DNA from: an uncultured Roseobacter sp.
GTDB lineage: Bacteria > Pseudomonadota > Alphaproteobacteria > Rhodobacterales > Rhodobacteraceae
Direction: 5' to 3'
Assembly: GCF_947493125.1 (NCBI RefSeq)
Contig: NZ_CANLQB010000003.1
Location: 310,001-374,000 of the forward strand
DNA: 64,000 bases
Positions within the stretch are counted from its first letter, which is position 1, and each line of letters opens with the position of its first letter. Made by a program: the position numbers and the translations under genes. The notes under the pieces were generated by a model, which saw nothing but the letters and a program-made list of their open reading frames with translations, was not told the DNA's origin and searched no databases. Below, piece by piece: positions 1-7,519 of the stretch.

Positions 1-967
1 CGTCTTCCGCAACGAAGACCGTCCAACCGCCGCGGGCCTGGACTAGGGCGTCCTTTGGCACCGAGAGCACCTCGCGGGGGGTGCTGATCGGGATGGATAC
101 GGTGATCGACTGGCCGATCGCGATGGTCTGCAGGCCCGTGAGCTGACCGGAGGCAAAGCGGACGGGCCGGGTGCGGGTTGCCGTCTCCTCGACCGGCAGC
201 AACGCCCGCACTGTCAATGCAAGATCTTCGCCCGCCTCCGTCACTCCCTCGACGGCCAGCCCCGGTTCCAGCACGCGGATGTATTTCGAGGGCACGCTGG
301 CTTCGATCTCGAAAGAGGCGGTGTCGAGCAGGGAGACCACGGCGGAACCGGCGCTGATGAACTCGCCGGGGTTGACGTTGACCTCCAGCACGATGCCGGA
401 AAACGGAGCGCGGATCTGGGCGCGGTCGAGCTCATAGCGGGCTTCAGCGGCGTTGGCCTCTGCCGTTTTCACGCGCGCTTCGGCCTCGGCTAACTGGCCC
501 TGGGCTTCAAAGACGTCGCTCTGCGCCTCATCGAACCGGCTGGACGAAAACGAGGTGGTGCCGCGCAGACCTTCGATCCGGGCGAACGCCTTGGCGGTGC
601 GGTCGACCCGCGCCTTGGCGGTGGAAATGCCTGCGCGTGTTTCAGCCAGCCCGGCTTCGGCCTGCCGTGCCAGGATGTCGAGGAGTTCCGTGTCGAGCTC
701 GGCGAGGATGTCTCCTTCCGATACCGCGACCCCCTCCAGCACATGCACGGCCTCCACGGTGCCCGCAATGCGGCTGGCCACGGTGCCTTCGCGCGAGGTC
801 ACCACCTCCGCAAAGAGGGGCACGGTTTCCGCGATGGTCCTGGTCTCGACCGTCTCGACGCCCACGGAGGCCGGGCCATTTTGGGCCAAAGCCACCGCCG
901 CCGCGAGGCAGAGCGCGCCGGTGCCCAGCACAACTTGCAGCAATCTAGGAAGTGCACATGCAGTCAT
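1..967 (-). CDS. RND efflux periplasmic adaptor (HlyD/MFP family), 3' end outside window
   Basis: About 322 residues are visible; the reading frame stays open to the left edge, so the C-terminus is missing. The start chosen is the ATG at 967, which is followed by a hydrophobic export segment (residues ~8-28, ending ALAQN). A lipoyl/barrel-sandwich half follows (GTVEAVHVLEG), then an Ala/Glu-rich alpha-helical hairpin (about residues 95-170), then the second lipoyl half (IRAPFSGIVLEV) and beta-barrel sequence. This order is that of membrane-fusion proteins which link an inner-membrane RND pump to an outer-membrane channel. The pump gene would be expected just left of the window. The gene points the same way as the TetR gene 116 bp upstream, but that TetR seems to belong to the methylamine-type operon. 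Family assignment is firm, substrate unknown. Confidence 0.88.
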   Translation of the reverse strand, partial: MTACALPRLLQVVLGTGALCLAAAVALAQNGPASVGVETVETRTIAETVPLFAEVVTSREGTVASRIAGTVEAVHVLEGVAVSEGDILAELDTELLDILARQAEAGLAETRAGISTAKARVDRTAKAFARIEGLRGTTSFSSSRFDEAQSDVFEAQGQLAEAEARVKTAEANAAEARYELDRAQIRAPFSGIVLEVNVNPGEFISAGSAVVSLLDTASFEIEASVPSKYIRVLEPGLAVEGVTEAGEDLALTVRALLPVEETATRTRPVRFASGQLTGLQTIAIGQSITVSIPISTPREVLSVPKDALVQARGGWTVFVAED

Positions 968-1082
968 AGGGATGCCTTTTTTGCCCACCATGGGACGTTT
1001 GGGAGGATCTAGCGCGGTCCCACCGCAATCAAATAACACTTAAGTGCGCATGTCGCTTGGCAAAAATGCGTGACCGGGTGGT

Positions 1083-1742
1083 TTATTTCGGGTTTTTGCC
1101 GGCCTCGACGGCTTTCGCGTAGGCGATGAGCGCCTCGACCTCGCTGTCCAGCGGCTCCTGTCCGGTGAAGCCAATGAGATAGCTGGGCATCAGGCGGTTG
1201 CGCGCGTCCATCGGTTCATTCAGTTGCGCGTCATCATAGCCGATTTGCATGTAGTAGAGAATGCGGGCGCGGGCGATCGCCTCGAGATCGGGACAGCCGA
1301 AGCGGGCGAACATGGCGCGCAGAGCTTCCAGCCGCGCGGCTTCCGAGGCGTGCAGAACGGCGCGCACGTCAGGGGCACGCCGCGCCCAGTCGCGGATCGC
1401 AAAGTCCAGCCGCGTGTCGAAGAGCGCGGGGTTGATCACGCAGCGAAAGACGTTGCCGACGGCTTCGGTGATGGTCGTCGCCGGGCGTTCGGCCATTGCG
1501 ATCAGAGCGGCGCTGTTGCTGCGCTGCCAGTGCTCCAGAAGCGCGGTCAGCAGATCCTGGCGGGACTGGAAATACCAGTAAAAGCTGGAGCGGGAGACGT
1601 TGAGTTGTTCGCCTAGCGGTTGGATTTTCACGCCTTCGACGCCGTGCTCCAGAAGCGCGGTGAGGGCGGCATCCAGCCAGTCCTGCCGGGTGACCTTGAT
1701 ATTGCCGACGAGATCGCCGGATTTCTGCCTGATGCGCGGCAC
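1083..1742 (-). CDS. TetR/AcrR family transcriptional regulator
   Basis: 219 residues, usual TetR length. The N-terminal helix-turn-helix lies at about residues 37-58, with the typical VSRSSFYWYF recognition end; the remainder is a helical ligand-binding domain ending in a Lys-rich tail. The start is GTG at 1742, directly after the TGA of the MttB-like gene, so it is very probably the last gene of the operon led by the GcvT-type flavoprotein. A near-perfect palindrome at 5716-5741, in front of that operon, is the obvious candidate operator, which would make this an autorepressor sensing a methylated amine or a product. That regulatory link is inference; the family call is secure. Confidence 0.9.
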   Translation of the reverse strand: MPRIRQKSGDLVGNIKVTRQDWLDAALTALLEHGVEGVKIQPLGEQLNVSRSSFYWYFQSRQDLLTALLEHWQRSNSAALIAMAERPATTITEAVGNVFRCVINPALFDTRLDFAIRDWARRAPDVRAVLHASEAARLEALRAMFARFGCPDLEAIARARILYYMQIGYDDAQLNEPMDARNRLMPSYLIGFTGQEPLDSEVEALIAYAKAVEAGKNPK

Positions 1743-3284
1743 TCAGCTCTCCGGTGGCGCGCCGCCCGCGTCCGATCTGGTGCGGATATCGGCGTGCAGG
1801 CGCGACAGCGCATCGGGATCGACGGTCGGGCCCGTGGGATCCGCGAGGATCCGCTTCCACAGGCCTGTGGCGCGGGTGGTTGTGTCGATGCTGCCGCGTT
1901 CCTGCCAGGTGCCGAAGTTCGAGAGGTCCCCGATCAGCGGTTCGTAGAAGGCGGTTTGATAGCGCTCCATCGTGTGGGCGGCGCCGAAGAAATGGCCGCC
2001 GGGTTGGACCTCTTCGAGAGCTGCGAGGCCGATGTCGGCGTCTTGTGCGGGCGTTTCGGCGCAAAGCTCAGCGACCATTTGCAGCACTTCCAGATCGGTG
2101 ATCAGCTTTTCGTAGGACACGGTCAGCCCACCTTCCAGCCAGCCGGCGGCATGGATCACCACCGTGGCGCCCGCCAGCAGGCAGCCCCAGGTGCCGAACT
2201 GGGTTTCATTGGCGGCCTGCACATCGCCGAGGTTGGCCGCCGACCCGCTGGCGCAGCGCCAGGGCAGGCCGATGAACCGCGCGAGCTGGCCTGCGGCGAG
2301 GCTCGCCTTGAAGTGTTCGGGCGTGCCGAAGGCCGGGGCGCCGGATTTCATGTCGACGTTGGAGGTGAAGGTGCCGTAGCAGACCGGCGCGCCGGGGCGG
2401 ACCAGTTGGGTGAGGGCGATGGCGGCGAGCGCTTCGGCGTGACTGAGCGTCATCGCCCCCGCCACGGTGATCGGGGCCATCGCACCCATGAGGGTAAAGG
2501 GCGTGACGATGCTGACCTGCCCGGCCTTGGCAAAATCCATCAGCCCCTGCGCCATGGGGATGTCGAGCGTGCGGGGCGAATTGGTGTTGATGATCGTATA
2601 GCAGTGGCTTTCCGCGGTGAACTCCGCATCCGAGAGCCCCCGGAAGTCGCGCAGCATCTCGAAGCTTTGCTCCACCTGCGGCGTGCCGCGCGAGAAGATG
2701 AAGGGCACCTTGTCCGACAGCGACAGTTGCGCGTCCAGCGTTGCGTAGTGGCGCAGGTGCATCGGCACATCCTGCGGCTCGATCAGCGGCGGGACCATGT
2801 GCAGCACGTCGAAATGCTGGGTGAGCTGCACGAGCTCGCGGAAGTCGCGGTCTGTGCCGGGGCGGCGGCCCCGTTCCAGATCGGTGGCATGGGGCGCGCC
2901 GGCGCCGGGCTGAAAGACAAGGTTGCCGAGCTCCAGGGTGATGTCACGATCAGGCACGGCGCCGCGCACGGGGATAGAGCGGGGCGCGCTGGCCAGCGCG
3001 GCCTCCACAATCTCGCGCCCGATGTGCACCATTTCTGTGTCGTCGTGCACCGTGGCACCGCCCGCCTTGTAGGCGTCGCGCGCAGCGGGCAGGAGCACCT
3101 TGATGCCGAGGCGTTCGAGCACGTCCAGCGCGGCTTCGTGGATCGCCGCGATCCGATCCTCCGAGAACACCGACATGGGTGGGAACGGGTTGCGCAGGCG
3201 GCGATAGTCGACCTTGCGTTTCTCGGGCGGGGCGCCGCCGCCCCGGCGGGTCCGCCGACGACCGGTGTTTTCGGCCAGCGTCAT
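1743..3284 (-). CDS. MttB-family (trimethylamine methyltransferase-like) protein, non-pyrrolysine type
   Basis: 513 residues that match the MttB superfamily over the full length (for example VLERLGIKVL near residue 47, GPTVDPD near the C-terminus). Methanogen MttB needs an in-frame amber codon read as pyrrolysine; here the frame is uninterrupted, so it belongs to the larger non-Pyl group, whose characterised members demethylate quaternary amines such as glycine betaine and pass the methyl to a corrinoid protein. No corrinoid protein or RamA activator gene is in the window. The ATG overlaps the stop of the upstream flavoprotein gene by four bases (ATGA at 3281-3284), so the two are translationally coupled. 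The Arg-rich N-terminus (RRRTRRGGG) is unusual. Substrate is not readable from sequence. Confidence 0.87.
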   Translation of the reverse strand: MTLAENTGRRRTRRGGGAPPEKRKVDYRRLRNPFPPMSVFSEDRIAAIHEAALDVLERLGIKVLLPAARDAYKAGGATVHDDTEMVHIGREIVEAALASAPRSIPVRGAVPDRDITLELGNLVFQPGAGAPHATDLERGRRPGTDRDFRELVQLTQHFDVLHMVPPLIEPQDVPMHLRHYATLDAQLSLSDKVPFIFSRGTPQVEQSFEMLRDFRGLSDAEFTAESHCYTIINTNSPRTLDIPMAQGLMDFAKAGQVSIVTPFTLMGAMAPITVAGAMTLSHAEALAAIALTQLVRPGAPVCYGTFTSNVDMKSGAPAFGTPEHFKASLAAGQLARFIGLPWRCASGSAANLGDVQAANETQFGTWGCLLAGATVVIHAAGWLEGGLTVSYEKLITDLEVLQMVAELCAETPAQDADIGLAALEEVQPGGHFFGAAHTMERYQTAFYEPLIGDLSNFGTWQERGSIDTTTRATGLWKRILADPTGPTVDPDALSRLHADIRTRSDAGGAPPES

Positions 3285-5683
3285 ACTCGCATGACCTTGC
3301 CCTCTGGATCATAAGGCGAGGGCGGGATAACCTTCGCGGCGCGCTCGATCCCCACCACATGCACGCTGAGTGCTGTGTCCGGTTTCGCATGTTCGGTGTT
3401 GACCAGCGCCATGGCGAGCGATTTGCCGGTGGTGTGCCCGAAGGCGCCGGAGGTCACGAAGCCGACCTTTTCCTCGCCGGCCCAGATGGGTTCATAGCCG
3501 CTGGCATCCGCGTCCTTGGCGTCGATTTCAAGGGTCACCTGGATTTGCGCGGGGCCGTTGCCGTCCCGTTCCGCCAGGGCTGCCGATTTGCCGACAAAGT
3601 CTTTCTCCCAGTCGATCCAGCGGTCCATGCCGGTCATGCCAGGGGTGTAGCCTTGGGTGAATTCGGCGTTCCAGATGCCGAAGCTCTTTTCGATCCTCAG
3701 GCTGAGGAGCGCGTTGAACCCGATCTCGCGGATACCGTCCTCTTCGCCCGCCTCCAGCAGGATGCGGCGCAGGGTGGCGTGATCGCCCGCGCGGCAGTGG
3801 ATTTCATACCCCAGCTCGCCCGTGACCGAGAGGCGACCCACCTTGCAGCGCAGAAGGCCGATGTCGAAGGCGCCGCAGCCCATGAAGGGCAGGTCGCCGA
3901 TGGGGCCGTCGGTGAGTTTCTCAATGACCGCCTTCGACGCAGGTCCGGAGAGCGAGAACCCGGCGGTGTCGTCACCCAAGTCGCGGATGGTTACGCCGTC
4001 GTCCATGTGGTCGTTGAACCAGCGCATGTGCCAGCTGCGCAGGTAGTAGCTGCCCATGATCCACCAGGTGCCGTCGCCCCAGTTGAAGATGGTCAGGTCT
4101 CCTTTGAGACGCCCGTCTTCCGCCAGCATGGGCGCCAGTTTCGCCCGACCCGGTTTCGGCAGTTTCGAGGCCATGATGCAGTCGAGCCAGGCCTCTGCGT
4201 TCGGGCCGGTGACCTCGAAGCGCGAGAACCCGGTGATGTCGAGCAGGCCGACGCCGTTGCGCACGGCGTGACATTCATCGGCCACGATCAGATGTGCGTT
4301 CGAGCGTTTGAGCGAGGGCGTTTCCTCGAACCCGGGCTCGGCAAAATAGAGCGGCACCTCCAGATCCCAGCTTTGGCCCCACTGGCAGCCCGCGGCGGTC
4401 ATGTCGGCGTAAGCGCCTGCGGTCTTCAGCGGGCGGCCCGCGGGCAGCTGTTCGTTCGGATAGGTCATCACGAAGCGGCGGGTGTAGAACTGGCCGGTGG
4501 TCTCCTTGATGTACTGTTTGTTCTCGGCCCAGATGCCGTAGCGGGCCACGTCCATCCCGTAGACATCCGCTTCGGGCGCGCCGTGGATCATCCATTCGGC
4601 AAGGCTTTTGCCCACGCCGCCGCCTTGCAGGAAGCCGGCCATCACCGCGCAGGCGGACCAATAGCCACGTTTGCCGGGCACCGGGCCCACCAGCGGGTTG
4701 CCGTCGGGCGAGAAGGTGAAGGCGCCGTTGACCCAGGTCTTCACGCCGACCTCTTGCAAGCAGGGGTAGCGTTCGAAGCCAAGGGTCAGCTCATACTCGA
4801 TGCGGTCAGGGTCTTCCTGCTGGAGCTCGAAGCCATACTCCCATGGCGCGCCGTCCATCATCCAGTGCTGGTGATTGATCTCGTAGATGCCCAGCAGCAC
4901 GCCTTTCTGATCCTGCCTCAGATAGGTGAAGCCCTCCAGATCCACGGTCATTGGCACTTCGAAGTCGATGTCCTCCAGCTGCGGGATCGTGTCGGAGATC
5001 AGGTAGTGGTGGTTGAGCGGGGAGACGGGCAGTTCGATGCCCGCCATGCGTCCCACCTGCTTGGCCCAGAGACCGGCGGCATTGACCACATGCTCGCAGG
5101 TCACCGTGCCCTTTTCGGTGACGACCTCCCAGCCTTGCAGCGTCTGGTTCAGCTCCAACACGCGGTTGTGCTCGATCACCTCGGCGCCGCGCTTCTTGGC
5201 GGCCCCCGCATAGGCGTGCACGGTGCCGGTGGTGTCGATGTACCCCTCGCGGTCTGCCCACATGCCGCCCAGCAGCCCGTCACCCGACATGATCGGATTG
5301 AGCTCCATCGCCTCTTCGACGGTGACGAGGCGGCAGTCTTCGATGCCGATGGACTGGAAGGTGCGGTAGGCTGACTGCAGCCATTTCCAGCGGTCGGGGG
5401 TTCCGGCCATCGTCAGCCCGCCGGTCATGTGCAGCCCGATGTTCTGGCCGCTTTCCGCCTCGATCTCGCTCAAGAGGTCGATGGTATAGGCCTGCAGTTG
5501 CGCGATGTTCGGATCGGCGTTCAGCGCGTGGATGCCGCCCGCCGCGTGCCAGCTGGAGCCCGCGGTCAGCACCGAGCGCTCGATCAGGCAGACGTCGGAC
5601 CAGCCCATCTTGGCCAGATGGTAAAGCACGGAGGCGCCGACTACGCCGCCCCCAATCACGACAACGCGGTAGTGCGACTTCAT
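3281..5683 (-). CDS. GcvT-family FAD-dependent oxidoreductase (dimethylglycine/sarcosine dehydrogenase-like)
   Basis: 800 residues. The N-terminal half is a DAO-type flavoprotein with the dinucleotide motif GGGVVGAS at residues ~10-17 and GSSWHAAGG, where the His aligns with the covalently flavinylated His of mammalian dimethylglycine dehydrogenase. The C-terminal half is the tetrahydrofolate-binding GcvT/aminomethyltransferase fold. Such enzymes oxidise N-methyl groups and transfer the one-carbon unit to folate. The start is ATG at 5683 with a GGGAGG ribosome site just upstream; the longer open frame lacks flavoprotein sequence. First gene of the operon with the MttB-like and TetR genes. Together they suggest stepwise demethylation of a methylated amine; whether the substrate is dimethylglycine, sarcosine or another compound is open. 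Confidence 0.9.
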   Translation of the reverse strand: MKSHYRVVVIGGGVVGASVLYHLAKMGWSDVCLIERSVLTAGSSWHAAGGIHALNADPNIAQLQAYTIDLLSEIEAESGQNIGLHMTGGLTMAGTPDRWKWLQSAYRTFQSIGIEDCRLVTVEEAMELNPIMSGDGLLGGMWADREGYIDTTGTVHAYAGAAKKRGAEVIEHNRVLELNQTLQGWEVVTEKGTVTCEHVVNAAGLWAKQVGRMAGIELPVSPLNHHYLISDTIPQLEDIDFEVPMTVDLEGFTYLRQDQKGVLLGIYEINHQHWMMDGAPWEYGFELQQEDPDRIEYELTLGFERYPCLQEVGVKTWVNGAFTFSPDGNPLVGPVPGKRGYWSACAVMAGFLQGGGVGKSLAEWMIHGAPEADVYGMDVARYGIWAENKQYIKETTGQFYTRRFVMTYPNEQLPAGRPLKTAGAYADMTAAGCQWGQSWDLEVPLYFAEPGFEETPSLKRSNAHLIVADECHAVRNGVGLLDITGFSRFEVTGPNAEAWLDCIMASKLPKPGRAKLAPMLAEDGRLKGDLTIFNWGDGTWWIMGSYYLRSWHMRWFNDHMDDGVTIRDLGDDTAGFSLSGPASKAVIEKLTDGPIGDLPFMGCGAFDIGLLRCKVGRLSVTGELGYEIHCRAGDHATLRRILLEAGEEDGIREIGFNALLSLRIEKSFGIWNAEFTQGYTPGMTGMDRWIDWEKDFVGKSAALAERDGNGPAQIQVTLEIDAKDADASGYEPIWAGEEKVGFVTSGAFGHTTGKSLAMALVNTEHAKPDTALSVHVVGIERAAKVIPPSPYDPEGKVMRV

Positions 5684-5715
5684 GGGGATCCTCCCGGTGA
5701 TCTTGGCGCAGGCAT

Positions 5716-5741
5716 TGGACAGTACTGTACAGTTCTGTCCA
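5716..5741. promoter_or_regulatory. 26-bp palindrome, probable TetR operator
   Basis: TGGACAG and CTGTCCA arms flank a self-complementary ACTGTACAGT core at 5724-5733; only one base pair of the 26 does not match. The site can be read as alternating half-sites (ACAGT, ACTGT, ACAGT, TCTGT), a layout that would suit two dimers. It sits 33 bp upstream of the start codon of the GcvT-type gene whose operon ends in a TetR gene. Confidence 0.7.
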
Positions 5742-5793
5742 GACGCTAAGATCAATTCGGGCGATCCGTCAAGAAAATCGTGAAGGGCGAGGG

Positions 5794-6456
5794 TTAATCG
5801 GGTTTGCGGGCGACCAGAAACAGGGTGCGCCCGTCTTTGGGGCGCCAGGCGGTTTCGATCTCGAATCCGGCGTCCCGCACCATGTCTTCCAGCTGTGGCG
5901 CGGACAGAAAACGCACCCGGGGCAGCAGGCGCAGCGCCCGCCCGGCCAGCGCGATGGGCTGGAACCAGCGCATCCCGTCCGCGAGACACACGGTGCTGGA
6001 ATGGAACGTCCCGCCCGGCTTGAGCATGTCAAAGGTCTTTGCGAGCGCGGCGCGTGGGTCTTGCAGCAGGTGCAGGATGCTCATGGCGAGCACGGCGTCG
6101 TACCGATTTGCCGGTGGCTCGAAATCCTCGATCCGGTTTTGCACGAAGGTCACATTCTCGACGCCCTGCGCGTTCGCCTTGTCCTCGGCGATGGCGATCA
6201 TCTGGGCAGAGAAGTCGAACGCGAGCACATGATTGACATGGGCGGCGTGGATCAGTGCCGTGGTGCCGGTGCCGCAGCCGAACTCGAGCACATCCATACC
6301 GGGGCTGAGGTGCGACTGCGTGATCTCGAGCTTGCGTTCGTAAGCCGCCTGGTCGGCAACGGGCCGCTTGGCATAGCCGGGCGCAACCCTGTCCCAGAAC
6401 CGGGTTTCGCCAGCGTTGGTCATTGCAAGAGGGTCTGAATAGGTCATCTTTGTCAC
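5794..6456 (-). CDS. class I SAM-dependent methyltransferase
   Basis: 220 residues. Motif I reads VLEFGCGTGTT (about residues 56-66), followed by the acidic end of strand 2 (AFDFS) and the post-motif AMSILHLL, a standard Rossmann-type methyltransferase of the UbiE/Methyltransf_11/25 kind. The GTG at 6456 and the ATG at 6447 are both possible starts; AAGGTGA precedes the ATG well. It is divergent from the LysR gene at 6528, and the 71 bp between them hold a perfect 10-bp inverted repeat, so the LysR product may control it. Substrate unknown. Confidence 0.85.
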   Translation of the reverse strand: MTKMTYSDPLAMTNAGETRFWDRVAPGYAKRPVADQAAYERKLEITQSHLSPGMDVLEFGCGTGTTALIHAAHVNHVLAFDFSAQMIAIAEDKANAQGVENVTFVQNRIEDFEPPANRYDAVLAMSILHLLQDPRAALAKTFDMLKPGGTFHSSTVCLADGMRWFQPIALAGRALRLLPRVRFLSAPQLEDMVRDAGFEIETAWRPKDGRTLFLVARKPD

Positions 6457-6493
6457 CTTGGGGTCGTGTGCCGCGGCTATATCTCTGCGTACG

Positions 6494-6528
6494 TAGCAAA
6501 TAAATTGACTAAATTGGCTTATTTGCTA
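6494..6528. promoter_or_regulatory. inverted repeat between divergent methyltransferase and LysR genes
   Basis: TAGCAAATAA (6494-6503) and TTATTTGCTA (6519-6528) are exact inverted copies separated by 15 bp. The right arm touches the first possible ATG of the LysR gene, which favours one of the later ATGs (6540 or 6555) as the true start. Likely binding site of that LysR protein. Confidence 0.6.
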
Positions 6529-7442
6529 TGCGAATTTGCATGGATTGGCGGTCAATGAAATTTGACTGGAACCGCGCGCGCGCGTTTCTGGTGACGGCGG
6601 AGGAGGGCTCGCTCTCGGCGGCCGCGCGGGCGCTGGGGATGACGCAACCCACGCTCGGGCGACAGGTGGCCGCGCTCGAAGAGGAACTGGGTGTGCTGCT
6701 CTTTGACCGGGTCGGGCGGGGGCTGACGCTGACCGCGAACGGGCTGGAACTGGTGGATCACGTGCGCGCCATGGGCGAGGCGGCGAGCCATGTGTCCATG
6801 ACCGCCTCGGGTCAGTCGACCTCGGTGGAAGGGACGGTGCGGATCACGGCCACCGAAGTGGCCTCGGCCTTCGTGCTGCCCCGGATGATCGACCGGCTGC
6901 GGGCGGCCCATCCGGGTATCGAGGTGGAGCTTGTGGCCACGAACCTGCTGCGCGATTTGCGCCGGCGCGAGGCGGATATCGCGATCCGTACGGTGCGCCC
7001 GGCCGATCCGCAGCTCATCGGGCGCAAGCTGCCCTCCGAAGTGGCGCGGCTCTATGCGAGCAAGGCTTATCTGGAGGCGCAAGGCCCGTTCGAGGCGCCG
7101 CAAGATCTGTCGCGGGCCCAGTTCATCGGGTTCGAGGACAACATGCCCTTCATCGAATTCCTGAACGGCATGGATCTGCGTCTCGACGAGCGTCAGTTCG
7201 GTGTGAGAACTGCGGTGCATCTGGTGCATTGGGAGATGGTCCGGCAGGGGCTGGGCATTGGGGTGATGTTGTCACGTGTAGGCGATGCGGATCCGGGGGT
7301 CGCGCAGGCTGCCCCCTGGCTGCCTCCCTTCGAATTCGAGGTCTGGTTGGTCGCGCACCGTGAAGTGAACTCCAGCCGCCGTGTGCGGCTGGTGTTCGAC
7401 TGGTTGGTCCAGGAATTCAGCGCACTGCCTCCTGCGGTTTGA
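6528..7442 (+). CDS. LysR family transcriptional regulator
   Basis: 304 residues from the first ATG; starts at 6540 or 6555 are more likely because an operator-like repeat overlaps 6528 and LysR homology begins at MKFDWNRARAFL (6555). The winged HTH (AAARALGMTQPTLGRQV) is followed by a LysR substrate-binding domain of normal length. It sits head-to-head with the methyltransferase gene and tail-to-tail with the cyclooxygenase-like gene. Target genes and inducer are not evident. Confidence 0.9.
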   Translation: MRICMDWRSMKFDWNRARAFLVTAEEGSLSAAARALGMTQPTLGRQVAALEEELGVLLFDRVGRGLTLTANGLELVDHVRAMGEAASHVSMTASGQSTSVEGTVRITATEVASAFVLPRMIDRLRAAHPGIEVELVATNLLRDLRRREADIAIRTVRPADPQLIGRKLPSEVARLYASKAYLEAQGPFEAPQDLSRAQFIGFEDNMPFIEFLNGMDLRLDERQFGVRTAVHLVHWEMVRQGLGIGVMLSRVGDADPGVAQAAPWLPPFEFEVWLVAHREVNSSRRVRLVFDWLVQEFSALPPAV

Positions 7443-7471
7443 CACCGGTGCGCGGCGCTTGCCTGCCGCGT

Positions 7472-7519
7472 CACCCGCCGGGCCGCGCGCCCGATGACGG
7501 GCGCGCGGCCCGGCGGGTG
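7472..7519. terminator. perfect 22-bp hairpin between convergent genes
   Basis: A 22-base arm (7472-7493) is perfectly complementary to 7498-7519 around an ATGA loop. It fills nearly the whole gap between the LysR stop (7442) and the stop of the cyclooxygenase-like gene (7520). No T-run follows on either side, so it is not a textbook intrinsic terminator, but its position suggests a bidirectional transcription end or 3' stabiliser. Confidence 0.6.

Noticed and set aside
1620-3314. Long plus-strand frame opposite the MttB-like and TetR genes
   Set aside because: It runs antisense to well-supported genes, has no protein-like features, and is a product of high GC content.
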